Origin: Rhodoluna sp044372795
GTDB lineage: Bacteria; Actinomycetota; Actinomycetes; Actinomycetales; Microbacteriaceae
DNA: 64,000 nt
Direction of reading: 5' to 3'
Assembly: GCA_044372795.1 (NCBI GenBank)
Contig: JBILRF010000001.1
Span: 124,001 to 188,000, forward strand
Shown here: piece after piece, positions 8,657 to 17,174 of the stretch
Position numbering within the stretch: the first letter of the stretch is position 1
How the letters are laid out: every line of letters starts with the position of its first letter
The notes under the pieces: generated by a model
What the model was told of the DNA's origin: nothing
The model's input: only the letters and a program-made list of their open reading frames with translations
The model's database searches: none
Made by a program: the position numbers and the translations under genes

Positions 8657-10720
8657 CTAAACCTTATCAATCTGCCTCAGGGTGTATTTCATCTCACTAA
8701 TCTCGTCCCTGAGCCTTGCCGCCAGTTCAAACTTCAGCTCCGCAGCTGCAGCCTTCATCTGCTGATCTAGGTCAACCACCAGATCCAAAAGCTCGTCATA
8801 ACTGGCGTTCTGGTTAGGCCTTGCCTTGAGCGGGGTAATCCCCTTGTTGCCAGTTCTCTTGTTCTTGGCGTTATCAAGAAGCTCTGCTGTGTCCTGCTCT
8901 TCACGCAGGATGCTGTCAGTGATGTCCGCAATTTTCTTACGAAGTGGCTGGGGGTCCACACCGTGAGCCAGGTTATAGGCAACCTGCTTTTCTCTCCTGC
9001 GGTTAGTTTCATCAATTGCTCTAGCCATAGAGTCAGTGATCTTGTCGGCATACATGTGAACTTCACCGCTAACATTTCTAGCAGCACGACCAATGGTTTG
9101 AATAAGGGAAGTTGTTGATCTTAGGAATCCTTCTTTATCAGCATCCAAGATGCTAACTAGAGAAACTTCAGGTAAGTCCAGACCTTCACGAAGCAAGTTG
9201 ATACCAACCAAAACATCGTAAACACCACTTCTAAGCTCTCGAAGAAGTTCAACGCGTCTTAGCGTGTCAACATCGGAGTGTAGATAGCGAACACGAACTC
9301 CTGCTTCAGTTAGGAACTCAGTTAGCTCCTCTGACATCTTCTTAGTGAGAGTCGTGACAAGCACACGCTCATCTTTGGCTGCACGTATTCTAATTTCTTC
9401 AAGTAGGTCATCAATCTGACCCTTAGAAGGCTTGATGACTATTTGAGGATCAACTAGGCCTGTAGGACGAATAATCTGCTCAACTGCTCCGTCTGCTACT
9501 CCAAGCTCGTACTTTCCTGGTGTTGCAGAAAGATAAACAGTTTGCCCTACTCGCTCCAAGAACTCAGGCCACTTCAGTGGTCTGTTATCTAAGGCAGAAG
9601 GAAGTCTGAAGCCGTGCTCAACAAGAGTTCTTTTTCTTGATGAGTCACCTTCATACATCGCGCCAATCTGTGGCACAGTGACGTGAGACTCATCAATAAC
9701 AGTTAGGAAATCTTCTGGGAAGTAATCCAATAGACATGATGGAGCAGAACCTGGTTCTCGCCCATCTAGGTGTCTTGAATAGTTCTCAATTCCGCTACAA
9801 AAACCAAGTTCTCTGATCATTTCGAGATCGAAGGTAGTTCTCATTTTGATTCTCTGAGCTTCCAAAAGCTTGCCCTGAATCTCGAACTCTTTTACTCTTG
9901 CAGCCATCTCTTCTTCAATGGCTTCAAGTGCTGGTCCCATGCGATCTGCTGAAGTCACATAGTAACTAGCTGGATAGACAGAGATGGTATCCATCGCTCC
10001 TACTATCTCACCGGTTAGTGCATGCAGTTGATAGATGTTCTCAATCTCATCACCGAAAAGTTCAAGACGAATAGCTAGTTCGTCATAAACAGGAATGATC
10101 TCGATGGTGTCACCCTTAACCCTGAAGTTACCCCTCGAGAAGTCGTAGTCATTGCGCTGATACTGCATTGTCACAAACTCACGAATAAGCTCATCCCGAT
10201 CGATGGTCTGTCCCTTATGCAAAGGAATTGACATGTCTAGGTACTCGCTAGGTGCTCCAAGACCGTAGATGCAGGAAACTGTAGAAACAACAACCACATC
10301 TCTTCGAGATAGCAAGCTCATGGTTGCTGAGTACCTGAGACGCTCAACTTCCTCATTGATAGAAGAGTCCTTCTCAATGAAGGTATCGGTTTGAGGAACA
10401 TACGCTTCAGGTTGGTAATAGTCGTAGTAGCTCACGAAATACTCAACAGCGTTATTCGGAAGTAGTTCTCTAAATTCATTCACTAACTGAGCAGCAAGAG
10501 TCTTGTTGTGAGCAAGAACAAGTGTTGGTCTTTGAAGTTTCTCAATTAGCCATGCAGTGGTTGCTGACTTACCAGTACCTGTTGCACCTAGAAGAACAAC
10601 ATCTTTTTCACCGTTATTGATGCGATCAGTTAGTTCAGCAATAGCTGTTGGCTGATCACCAGATGGTGTGTATTCACTGATTACTTCAAAAGGAGCGAAG
10701 GTTCTAGTTGGCTCTTTCAC
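8657..10720 (-). CDS. uvrB: Excinuclease ABC subunit B
   Basis: UvrB is the helicase-like damage verifier that clamps DNA and recruits UvrC. The 687-residue protein shows Walker A GATGTGKSAT (residues 45-54), the DNA-inserting beta-hairpin region YYDYYQPEAYVP (about 97-108), DESH of motif II and a C-terminal UVR motif (about 645-680, FELAARLRDEI) that binds UvrC. The start is GTG at 10720, overlapping the coaE stop by 4 nt (GTGA), which suggests translational coupling. An AAAGAGAG stretch inside the coaE end provides the likely ribosome-binding site. Confidence 0.98.
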   Translation of the reverse strand: MKEPTRTFAPFEVISEYTPSGDQPTAIAELTDRINNGEKDVVLLGATGTGKSATTAWLIEKLQRPTLVLAHNKTLAAQLVNEFRELLPNNAVEYFVSYYDYYQPEAYVPQTDTFIEKDSSINEEVERLRYSATMSLLSRRDVVVVSTVSCIYGLGAPSEYLDMSIPLHKGQTIDRDELIREFVTMQYQRNDYDFSRGNFRVKGDTIEIIPVYDELAIRLELFGDEIENIYQLHALTGEIVGAMDTISVYPASYYVTSADRMGPALEAIEEEMAARVKEFEIQGKLLEAQRIKMRTTFDLEMIRELGFCSGIENYSRHLDGREPGSAPSCLLDYFPEDFLTVIDESHVTVPQIGAMYEGDSSRKRTLVEHGFRLPSALDNRPLKWPEFLERVGQTVYLSATPGKYELGVADGAVEQIIRPTGLVDPQIVIKPSKGQIDDLLEEIRIRAAKDERVLVTTLTKKMSEELTEFLTEAGVRVRYLHSDVDTLRRVELLRELRSGVYDVLVGINLLREGLDLPEVSLVSILDADKEGFLRSTTSLIQTIGRAARNVSGEVHMYADKITDSMARAIDETNRRREKQVAYNLAHGVDPQPLRKKIADITDSILREEQDTAELLDNAKNKRTGNKGITPLKARPNQNASYDELLDLVVDLDQQMKAAAAELKFELAARLRDEISEMKYTLRQIDKV

Positions 10721-11325
10721 TCAGAGCTCTCTTTCGCCATGCCTTGAAACTTAGTCCAGAGCTTTGTGGCATCTGCAAGTAATGCAACTAGAGGCTGGTT
10801 TGAGTTCAGAATGAAATCAGCTCGGGCTGCCCTCTCAATTGCTGAAGCTTGAGCCTGAATGCGAGCCAGTGCCTGATCTGCACTCATTCCCCTAAATTCG
10901 ACAAGTCTTCTTACTCGATCAGCTTCAGGGGCCTCAACGCTAACGACAACGTCAAAAGGAAGTGCAACATTGGCCTCAACCAAGAGTGGGACTGTGTATA
11001 CAACGAATGAGTCTGCAGGTAGTTCGCTTAGAAGCTCTTCTGCTCTTTGTCGAACTAGTGGGTGAATGATTGACTCCAGCAAGAGCCGCTTAGATGTGTC
11101 ATTGAAGATAATCTCGCCTAAGGCTTTTCTGTCCAGCTCACCGCTTGGCAGCAATACCGCTTCACCGAAGGCTGTTCTGATCTCCTCTAAACCCTTGGTT
11201 CCAGGTTCTACAACTTCCCTAGCTAGAACGTCAGCATCGATCTCAACAGCTCCAAGGGAAACCCAGTGAGCAGCGACAGTGCTTTTACCTGCTGCTATTC
11301 CACCTGTAAGACCAATCAAAAACAT
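10717..11325 (-). CDS. coaE: Dephospho-CoA kinase
   Basis: Phosphorylates the ribose 3'-hydroxyl of dephospho-CoA in the last step of CoA synthesis. The 202-residue protein starts with the P-loop GLTGGIAAGKST (residues 5-16) followed by DADVLAREVV, both typical of CoaE. It is the short form, without the C-terminal GrpB-like (DUF402/UPF0157) extension found in some actinobacteria. It lies between rpsA and uvrB, a recurrent actinobacterial arrangement. A hairpin terminator candidate lies in the 73-bp gap on the rpsA side, so coaE may rely on read-through or an unrecognised promoter there. Confidence 0.96.
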   Translation of the reverse strand: MFLIGLTGGIAAGKSTVAAHWVSLGAVEIDADVLAREVVEPGTKGLEEIRTAFGEAVLLPSGELDRKALGEIIFNDTSKRLLLESIIHPLVRQRAEELLSELPADSFVVYTVPLLVEANVALPFDVVVSVEAPEADRVRRLVEFRGMSADQALARIQAQASAIERAARADFILNSNQPLVALLADATKLWTKFQGMAKESSE

Positions 11326-11352
11326 GAACTAAGCCTAACTTGTCCTTAAAGC

Positions 11353-11386
11353 AAAGACGGGCTGAGCATAAGCCCAACCCGTCTTT
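11353..11386 (-). terminator. Probable Rho-independent terminator or attenuator after rpsA
   Basis: On the minus strand AAAGACGGG and CCCGTCTTT form a 9-bp stem around a 16-nt loop. An alternative inner stem of GGGCT with AGCCC is also possible. The tail TTTGCTTT is only moderately T-rich. It sits 12 nt after the rpsA stop codon and before coaE, so it fits partial termination of the strongly expressed rpsA message. Confidence 0.6.
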
Positions 11387-11398
11387 AGAGTTTGTAAA

Positions 11399-12871
11399 CT
11401 ACTCAGCGCTGTTTAGCTTGTCGCGTAGAGCAGATAGAGCCTCATCGTCTGAGAGAGTTCCCTCTGACGCAGTTGCACCTTCAGATGATGAAGAGGTTGT
11501 TGTGCTGGCCTGAACTTCTGGCTTTGCATCAGGAAGGGTTGCCGCTAGCTCGTTAGCTGCCTTAACCTGCTTCTTGTGCTCTTCCCAGCGTGCGTGAGCT
11601 TCAGAGTATTCCTTCTCCCACTTAGCCTTGGCATCTTCGAAGCCTGGCTTCCACTCGCTAGTAGCTGAGTCAAAGCCTTCTGGGTACTTGTAGTTACCCT
11701 GGTCATCAAAGTCGGTAGCCAAACCATATAGAGCTGGGTTGAAGTCAGTACCTTCTGGGTTCACTTCTTCAGTTGCCTGCTTCAATGAAAGTGAGATACG
11801 ACGACGTTCTAGGTCGATGTCAATAACCTTGACGAATACGTCTTGGTTAACTGTTACAACCTGGCTTGCAAGATCGATGTGCTTAGCTGAAAGCTCACTG
11901 ATGTGAACTAGACCTTCAATGCCATCTGCAACACGAACGAATGCACCGAATGGAACGATCTTGGTGACCTTACCCGGTGCGTACTGACCGATTGCGTGTG
12001 ATCTAGCAAATACCTGCCATGGGTCTTCCTGAGTCGCCTTCAGAGATAGTGAAACACGCTCTCTGTCTGAGTCAACTTCTAGAACCTCAACAGTTACTTC
12101 CTGACCAATCTCAACAACTTCACTTGCGTGCTCGATGTGCTTCCAGGAAAGCTCGCTCACGTGAACAAGACCGTCAACACCACCAAGGTCGATGAATGCA
12201 CCGAAGTTCACGATAGATGAAACAACACCGGTACGGATCTGACCCTTAGCAAGATCTGCAAGGAATGTGCTGCGGTTAGCAGACTGTGACTCTTCTAGAA
12301 GAGCTCTGCGAGAAAGAACAACGTTGTTGCGGTTCTTGTCTAGTTCCAAAATCTTAGCGTCAACATTCTGACCAAGGTAAGGAGTTAGATCGCGAACGCG
12401 ACGAAGCTCAATTAGTGAAGCAGGAAGGAATCCACGAAGACCGATGTCAACGATTAGACCACCCTTAACAACTTCGATTACCAAACCGGTAACAATGCCA
12501 TCTGATTCTTTGATCATTTCGACATCGCCCCACGCACGCTCGTACTGAGCTCGCTTCTTGGAAAGAATTAGTCGGCCTTCTTTGTCTTCTTTCTGAAGTA
12601 CAAGAGCCTCGATTGAATCGCCAACAGCAACGATGTCGCCTGGGGCTGCATCGTGACGGATTGATAGTTCGCGTGAAGGGATAACACCTTCAGTTTTATA
12701 ACCTACGTCGAGGAGAACCTCATCGCGGTCAATCTTTACTACAACACCTGAGATTAGATCTCCGTCGTTGAAAGATTTTAGGGTTTTTTCGATTTCTGCT
12801 AATAGCTCTTCAGCTGAGCCGATGTCGTTTACTGCTACCTGCTTAGGAGCTTTGTCGGTGCTACTTGTCAT
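11399..12871 (-). CDS. rpsA: 30S ribosomal protein S1
   Basis: S1 binds mRNA on the small ribosomal subunit and promotes initiation. The 490-residue protein carries four S1 RNA-binding repeats (about 38-105, 122-190, 207-276 and 294-362), recognisable by GVV-KID, VDIGLRGFLP, VNFGAFIDLGGVDGLVHVSELSW and VPFGAFVRVADGIEGLVHISELS. This is the actinobacterial four-repeat form, not the six-repeat E. coli form. The C-terminal 130 residues are charged and low in complexity, ending in a Ser/Thr/Glu-rich tail. The gene follows ptsH after 134 bp, the second-longest spacer in the window, where its promoter is likely. Confidence 0.97.
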   Translation of the reverse strand: MTSSTDKAPKQVAVNDIGSAEELLAEIEKTLKSFNDGDLISGVVVKIDRDEVLLDVGYKTEGVIPSRELSIRHDAAPGDIVAVGDSIEALVLQKEDKEGRLILSKKRAQYERAWGDVEMIKESDGIVTGLVIEVVKGGLIVDIGLRGFLPASLIELRRVRDLTPYLGQNVDAKILELDKNRNNVVLSRRALLEESQSANRSTFLADLAKGQIRTGVVSSIVNFGAFIDLGGVDGLVHVSELSWKHIEHASEVVEIGQEVTVEVLEVDSDRERVSLSLKATQEDPWQVFARSHAIGQYAPGKVTKIVPFGAFVRVADGIEGLVHISELSAKHIDLASQVVTVNQDVFVKVIDIDLERRRISLSLKQATEEVNPEGTDFNPALYGLATDFDDQGNYKYPEGFDSATSEWKPGFEDAKAKWEKEYSEAHARWEEHKKQVKAANELAATLPDAKPEVQASTTTSSSSEGATASEGTLSDDEALSALRDKLNSAE

Positions 12872-13005
12872 AGAGAGGTTGTCTCGATCTTGTTTTTACT
12901 CGGGCCAAAAACCATCTTCACTACAGGCGTAGCAAGTCACAGCTTTTGAACGTGGACTGGATTGTTAGGCCCAAAAATGGACCTCGAGCAAGTCTATACG
13001 GTCTT
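12872..13005 (-). other. 134-bp spacer upstream of rpsA, no firm promoter call
   Basis: This spacer between ptsH and rpsA most likely holds the rpsA promoter and a 5' leader, because S1 genes are usually transcribed strongly from their own promoter. I see a loose GACC...GGTC stem followed by ATTTTTG shortly after the ptsH stop, which could be a weak terminator. No convincing -35/-10 pair stands out. No tRNA, riboswitch or small open frame with a ribosome-binding site was recognised. Confidence 0.4.
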
Positions 13006-13260
13006 TTAGCCCGAAACAATGCGGATTAGAGCCTCGAGCACAGCCTCTTCATCATCGCCTTGAACCTCAATGGTCAGTTCCTCACCTTGTTTGGCTCCAA
13101 GGCTTAGAACAGCCAGAATGCTAGTCCCCTCGGCCTTTTTGCCCTGACGATTAGTCAGGGTTACCTGGTGCCCGCTTAGGGTAGCAAATCGAACGAAATC
13201 CGCAGCAGGTCGAGCGTGAAGGCCAACAGGAGCGGTAACTACACAGGTTGCCTTAGCCAC
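13006..13260 (-). CDS. ptsH: Phosphocarrier protein HPr
   Basis: HPr passes phosphate from enzyme I to sugar-specific EIIA proteins of the phosphotransferase system. The 84-residue protein has the active-site motif LHARPA with His15, and SILAVLSLGAKQGEEL, where Ser47 aligns with the regulatory Ser46 of Bacillus HPr. The start is GTG at 13260, overlapping the polA stop by 1 nt (TAGTG), so translation is probably coupled to polA. No enzyme I or EII gene is in the window, so this is an orphan HPr by position. Whether it serves sugar uptake or only regulation cannot be told from here. Confidence 0.93.
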   Translation of the reverse strand: MAKATCVVTAPVGLHARPAADFVRFATLSGHQVTLTNRQGKKAEGTSILAVLSLGAKQGEELTIEVQGDDEEAVLEALIRIVSG

Positions 13261-15929
13261 TAGTGAGCTGCCTCATCCCAGCTACGGCCGACGCCTACGC
13301 TGACCTCAAGAGGCACAGCTAGCTCGGCTGCCTCATTCATTTCCTTGATGACTATGGCCTGAACCTTCTCAAGTTCTCCCTTGGCCACCTCGATAACTAA
13401 TTCATCGTGAACCTGAAGCAGGATTCTGCTCTTGACCTTGGCTGCAACTAATGCTCTATCAACGTTGATCATGGCAGTTTTCATGATGTCAGCTGCAGTC
13501 CCCTGGATAGGAGCATTTAGAGCTGCTCTTCTAGCATTCTCCTTAACTGCAAAGATCTTGCTCTTCAAATCAGGGAAAGGTCTTCTTCTGCCTGCAATGG
13601 TTTCGGTATAGCCACGGTCTTTGGCTTCTTCAACAACTTCACTTAGGTATCTTCTAACCCCACCAAAGCGATCAAAGTAGTCCGCCATTAGTTGCTTGGC
13701 ATCAGCGTTGGAAATTCTTAACTGCTTAGCTAACCCATACTCGCTCAAGCCATAAACAAGTCCATATGACATTGCCTTGACTTTAGATCGCATAGCACCA
13801 GTAACTTCAGCTGCTGGAACCCCATAGATTCTTGAACCAACAAACTTGTGTAAGTCTTCACCAGATTTGAAAGCTTCAATCAAACCTTCGTCCTGGCTTA
13901 GGTGAGCAAGAATTCTCATTTCAATCTGTGAGTAGTCAGCTGTAAGCAAGGCCTCAAAGTCATCGCCTACTATGAACGCATCTCTAATAAGACGTCCCCT
14001 GTCACTTCGAACAGGAATGTTCTGCAGGTTTGGATTCTCTGAAGAAAGACGCCCAGTTGATGTCCCTGTTTGAACGTATGTTGTGTGAATACGACCATCT
14101 GATGAAACTGCCTTGCTAATGGTTTCAACAATCTGTCGAATCTTGGTCACTTCTCTATGCGAAAGAAGTTTCTCTAGGAACGGGTGACCATTCTGCTCGA
14201 AAAGAGTAGTTAGAGCCTCTGCGTTAGTTGAGAAACCTGTTTTAACTTTGCTTGTTCCTGCCATACCAAGATCTTCAAACAGAACAGTCTGTAGTTGCTT
14301 AGGAGAAGCCAGATTTATCTCTTTGCCAATGATCTCGTAACACTCAGAAGCTATTTTGGCTATCTCTTTGTCTAGTTTCTTCACTAACTTAGACATGCCA
14401 TCAGTATCCAAGGTGATACCGGTGTGTTCCATCTTGGCTAGCGGGTTACTAGAAGCCAGCTCAACTTCTCTATAGACAGAGTCTTGCTTGGTCATCAACA
14501 GTACGCTGTTCAATGTCTGATTTAGTTGGAATACATACCAGGCAATAGCAGGTAAGTCTTTATCGGCTTGAACGAGTTCGTCTTCGTTCTCGACATCCAG
14601 CTGGACTCCAAGATACTCAGAGACAAGGTCTTCAGCCGAGAAGCCTCTTCTTTGTGGGTTATCGATATATGCCATAAGCATCGGGTCATCAACGATTCCG
14701 GAGATCTTCTTACCAGCACCAAGCAAAAATCGCTCAGCTGCTTTGGCGTTGAAAACAATCTTTGGTTGTGCAGAAGATAACCAACCATAGAAGTCTTTAT
14801 CAAACTCCTTGAAACTAATAGCGGTTCTAATACTCGAGTTTGCTATTCCTGCTCCCAGTATTGATTCATCACCAAAGTCGAAGTACACAGCACTTGGTTT
14901 TGGCGAAGAGTAAATATTTGCCAATGCTTCAGCCTTGTTCTTTGCTTCCTTAGGTAAAACTAACTCAACACGCGAAACGACTTCTTCAACAACTTCTTCT
15001 GCAACCTTTGTTTCAGCTGTCACTGCTGGCTTTGAACCTTCAGCAACACCTAAGCCTCTAAATACTCGTTCAAGTAGTGACCTGAAATGCAACTTGGCGA
15101 ACGAATCTCTTACGGCAAGCTCATTCACAGGTTTGAGAGCGAAAGCATCGAATGAGTAACCACAGTCAAGATCTCTTACTAGGTGATTTAGCCTTCTGTT
15201 TCTAACAGCAAGCTCTCTGTGTTCACGAAGAGACTCTCCCACTTTTCCAGGAATGTCATTCTGAGCCGCTAGAACACCATCAAGGTTTCCATACTGCTGT
15301 AACCACTTAGCTGCGGTCTTTGGTCCAACACCTGGAACACCCGGTAGGTTATCCGAAGTTTCTCCAACCAATGCTGCAAGATCTGGATACTGCTTGGCGT
15401 GAATGCCATATTTTTCAAGTACCGCTTCATCTGTCATACGAGCAAGGTTCATAACACCTTTTACTGGATAAAGGATTGTCACATCGTCCTGAATCAGTTG
15501 GAAGGTATCTCTATCACCTGAAACAATCAAAACTTTATAGCCAGCTGCTGCACCTTGATCCGCAAGGCTGGCAATGACATCGTCTGCTTCATAGTTTTCG
15601 CGAGTCAAGGTAAGAATGTTCATCGCAGCTAGTGCCTCTCTGAGCAATTCTGTTTGACCATTGAATTCAGGAGGTGACTCTCCTCGTGTTCCTTTGTATT
15701 CCGGATACTCATCGGTTCTAAATGAATGCCTTGAGAGATCAAAAGCGACTGCAAGGTGTGTAGGTTTCTCATTCTGCAGAATGTTGAGAAGCATCGAAAT
15801 AAAGCCATGCACCGCATTGGTGTGTTGGCCATCAGGAGTCTTGAAGGCGTCGGGACTAAGAGCATAGAAAGCTCGGAACGCTAAAGAGTGACCATCTATT
15901 AGCAAAAGAGTAGGCTTGGTCTTGGTCAT
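13260..15929 (-). CDS. polA: DNA polymerase I
   Basis: Family A polymerase for Okazaki fragment processing and repair synthesis. The 889-residue protein has a 5'-3' exonuclease domain (about 1-300, LLLIDGHSLAFRAFYA, YEADDVIA, GVPGVGPKTAAKWL), a degenerate middle domain and the polymerase domain (about 490-889) with ADYSQIEMRILAHLS, AMSYGLVYGLSEYGLA and LLQVHDELVIEV. In the middle domain the DxE and Asp residues of an active 3'-5' proofreading site are not found (FDFGDE, FNAKAAERF), so proofreading is probably lost, as in mycobacterial PolA. The gene is divergent from the thioesterase gene, with 57 bp between the starts. Confidence 0.97.
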   Translation of the reverse strand: MTKTKPTLLLIDGHSLAFRAFYALSPDAFKTPDGQHTNAVHGFISMLLNILQNEKPTHLAVAFDLSRHSFRTDEYPEYKGTRGESPPEFNGQTELLREALAAMNILTLTRENYEADDVIASLADQGAAAGYKVLIVSGDRDTFQLIQDDVTILYPVKGVMNLARMTDEAVLEKYGIHAKQYPDLAALVGETSDNLPGVPGVGPKTAAKWLQQYGNLDGVLAAQNDIPGKVGESLREHRELAVRNRRLNHLVRDLDCGYSFDAFALKPVNELAVRDSFAKLHFRSLLERVFRGLGVAEGSKPAVTAETKVAEEVVEEVVSRVELVLPKEAKNKAEALANIYSSPKPSAVYFDFGDESILGAGIANSSIRTAISFKEFDKDFYGWLSSAQPKIVFNAKAAERFLLGAGKKISGIVDDPMLMAYIDNPQRRGFSAEDLVSEYLGVQLDVENEDELVQADKDLPAIAWYVFQLNQTLNSVLLMTKQDSVYREVELASSNPLAKMEHTGITLDTDGMSKLVKKLDKEIAKIASECYEIIGKEINLASPKQLQTVLFEDLGMAGTSKVKTGFSTNAEALTTLFEQNGHPFLEKLLSHREVTKIRQIVETISKAVSSDGRIHTTYVQTGTSTGRLSSENPNLQNIPVRSDRGRLIRDAFIVGDDFEALLTADYSQIEMRILAHLSQDEGLIEAFKSGEDLHKFVGSRIYGVPAAEVTGAMRSKVKAMSYGLVYGLSEYGLAKQLRISNADAKQLMADYFDRFGGVRRYLSEVVEEAKDRGYTETIAGRRRPFPDLKSKIFAVKENARRAALNAPIQGTAADIMKTAMINVDRALVAAKVKSRILLQVHDELVIEVAKGELEKVQAIVIKEMNEAAELAVPLEVSVGVGRSWDEAAH

Positions 15930-15943
15930 TTCAATAGCCTAAC

Positions 15944-15957
15944 TTGACCAAAGTCAA
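15944..15957. promoter_or_regulatory. Inverted repeat in the divergent polA/thioesterase promoter region
   Basis: TTGAC-CAAA-GTCAA is a perfect 5-bp inverted repeat with a 4-bp centre, in the middle of the 57-bp divergent spacer. Each arm reads as a good -35 hexamer (TTGACC forward, TTGACT reverse), so one element could serve both directions or bind a dimeric regulator. No strong -10 was recognised on either side (TAACAG forward, TATTGA reverse), so the promoter role is inference. Confidence 0.4.
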
Positions 15958-15986
15958 ACAACCGCTAACAGGGCTACGAGGAATTT

Positions 15987-16406
15987 ATGAGTTCTGAAAT
16001 GTCTCCAGAGATTGCCGCTTGGATTGAAAAACGTGGGCTTGGGCAGCTTGCTGACACCATGGGCATCAAGATCCTAAACATCAGCGCGGAAGGTGGAGTA
16101 GCCACCATGCCTTCGGAAGGCAACAAGCAACCTCTAGGAATTGTCCACGGAGGAGCCTATGTAGTTATGGCAGAGACACTTGGAAGCATGTGTGCAACTC
16201 TGGCCGCTGGCGAGAATAGACACGCTGTTGGAATTGAGATCAACGCCTCACACACAAAGAGTTGTAAAGAGGGTTTGATAACGGCAACGGCTAAAGCCGT
16301 AAACATCGGTAGAAACCTTGCTACCCATGAAATAGCTGTCGAAGATGAGGCTGGAAACAGGCTTTCAACAGTTCGAATAACGAACTTCCTAAGAGATAAC
16401 CGCTAA
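15987..16406 (+). CDS. Hotdog-fold thioesterase, PaaI family
   Basis: A small acyl-CoA thioesterase of the PaaI/YbdB type; the substrate cannot be predicted. The 139-residue protein shows the signature VHGGAYVVMAETLGS, with HGG at residues 54-56 and the likely catalytic Glu63, and a C-terminal beta region (GRNLATHEIAVEDEAGNRLSTVRIT). It starts at ATG 15987 with AGGA just upstream. It is one of only three plus-strand protein genes here, is divergent from polA, and its end overlaps the end of pdtaR by 4 bp in a tail-to-tail arrangement. A menaquinone-related 1,4-dihydroxy-2-naphthoyl-CoA thioesterase is one possibility. Confidence 0.88.
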   Translation: MSSEMSPEIAAWIEKRGLGQLADTMGIKILNISAEGGVATMPSEGNKQPLGIVHGGAYVVMAETLGSMCATLAAGENRHAVGIEINASHTKSCKEGLITATAKAVNIGRNLATHEIAVEDEAGNRLSTVRITNFLRDNR

Positions 16407-16990
16407 GGCTTCTCTGCCAACTGCTCGATTACCGTTTGAGCCACCTGTTTCATTGAAAGACGTCTATCCATAGAAGCTTTCTGAATCCATCTGAAGGCTT
16501 CTGGTTCGTTCAACTTCATCTTCTCAGTTAGTAACCCTTTGGCACGATCGACTAACTTTCTTGTTTCAAGCTTTTCATTAATCTCATCTACCTCGTTGGT
16601 AGCAGCAACCATGCGAGCGTGAAGTGAAAGTGCGATTCGAAGAGCAGGTATAAGGTTGCTTGGGTTGAAAGGCTTGACTACGTAACTAAATACCCCAGCC
16701 TCGCTTGCTCTTTCAACCAAGTCAGGTGAACTAAAAGCAGTCAATAGAACCACGGGTAGGTTGTGCTCTTTCAAAACTTCGGCAGCCTGCAAGCCATCTG
16801 TGCCAGGCATCTTGATGTCCATTAGGACCAGCTGTGGTTTGAGTTCCAGAGCCAGACGAACTGCCTCTGCACCATCGCCAGCTTGGCCGATTACGTTGAA
16901 GCCAGATTCAGTCAGAGTCTCAACAATGTCGAGCCTGATAATAGCCTCATCCTCAGCAACAACAACGGTTGGGAGGCTTGAATCAGTCAT
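16403..16990 (-). CDS. pdtaR: ANTAR-domain response regulator (PdtaR-like)
   Basis: A two-component response regulator acting on RNA. The receiver domain (about 7-122) has the acidic pair Glu13/Asp14, phospho-acceptor Asp58 in LVLMDIKMPG, Thr84 and Lys106 in VVKPF. The ANTAR domain (about 134-192, KLVDRAKGLLTEKM and AFRWIQKASMDRR) binds paired hairpins in target mRNAs to cause antitermination. The layout and 195-residue length match Mycobacterium Rv1626 (PdtaR). Its partner kinase PdtaS is not in the window. Position next to pyk and polA matches the Streptomyces order. It is transcribed divergently from tRNA-Leu. Confidence 0.93.
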   Translation of the reverse strand: MTDSSLPTVVVAEDEAIIRLDIVETLTESGFNVIGQAGDGAEAVRLALELKPQLVLMDIKMPGTDGLQAAEVLKEHNLPVVLLTAFSSPDLVERASEAGVFSYVVKPFNPSNLIPALRIALSLHARMVAATNEVDEINEKLETRKLVDRAKGLLTEKMKLNEPEAFRWIQKASMDRRLSMKQVAQTVIEQLAEKP

Positions 16991-17032
16991 ACGAATACAT
17001 TACTCCGACAAACAGAAATCCTTGGAATGGTT

Positions 17033-17038
17033 TAGACT
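17033..17038 (+). promoter_or_regulatory. Candidate -10 element for tRNA-Leu
   Basis: TAGACT within GTTTAGACTTTTT lies 16 bp before the mature tRNA 5' end, so transcription would begin near 17045. No matching -35 hexamer at 16-18 bp was recognised (TTGGAA is too close). The call rests on the -10 likeness and its position alone. Confidence 0.3.
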
Positions 17039-17053
17039 TTTTACTCGATACAA

Positions 17054-17139
17054 GCCGAAGTGGCGAAATGGCAGACGCGGAGCACTCAAAATGCTTTGCT
17101 CGAAAGGGCGTGTGGGTTCGACTCCCACCTTCGGCACCA
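17054..17139 (+). tRNA. tRNA-Leu (anticodon CAA)
   Basis: A class II tRNA with a 7-bp acceptor stem GCCGAAG paired to CTTCGGC, discriminator A at 17136 and an encoded CCA (17137-17139). The anticodon stem GAGCA/TGCTT encloses the loop CTCAAAA, giving anticodon CAA for the leucine codon UUG. A variable arm follows, and the T arm GTGGG-TTCGACT-CCCAC is canonical. Length is 83 nt plus CCA. It is the only RNA gene recognised in the window and lies divergent from pdtaR, followed 8 nt later by a strong hairpin. Confidence 0.96.
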
Positions 17140-17147
17140 AAAAGAAC

Positions 17148-17167
17148 CCCCCAAGATATCTTGGGGG
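17148..17167. terminator. Bidirectional Rho-independent terminator between tRNA-Leu and pyk
   Basis: CCCCCAAG-ATAT-CTTGGGGG forms a perfect 8-bp GC-rich stem with a 4-nt loop. Forward it is followed by CGTTTCTTT, closing the tRNA transcript. On the minus strand it is followed by GGTTCTTTTTGG, closing the long pyk-end transcript. It starts 8 nt before the pyk stop codon on that strand's downstream side, so it is shared by both convergent units. Confidence 0.9.
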
Positions 17168-17174
17168 CGTTTCT

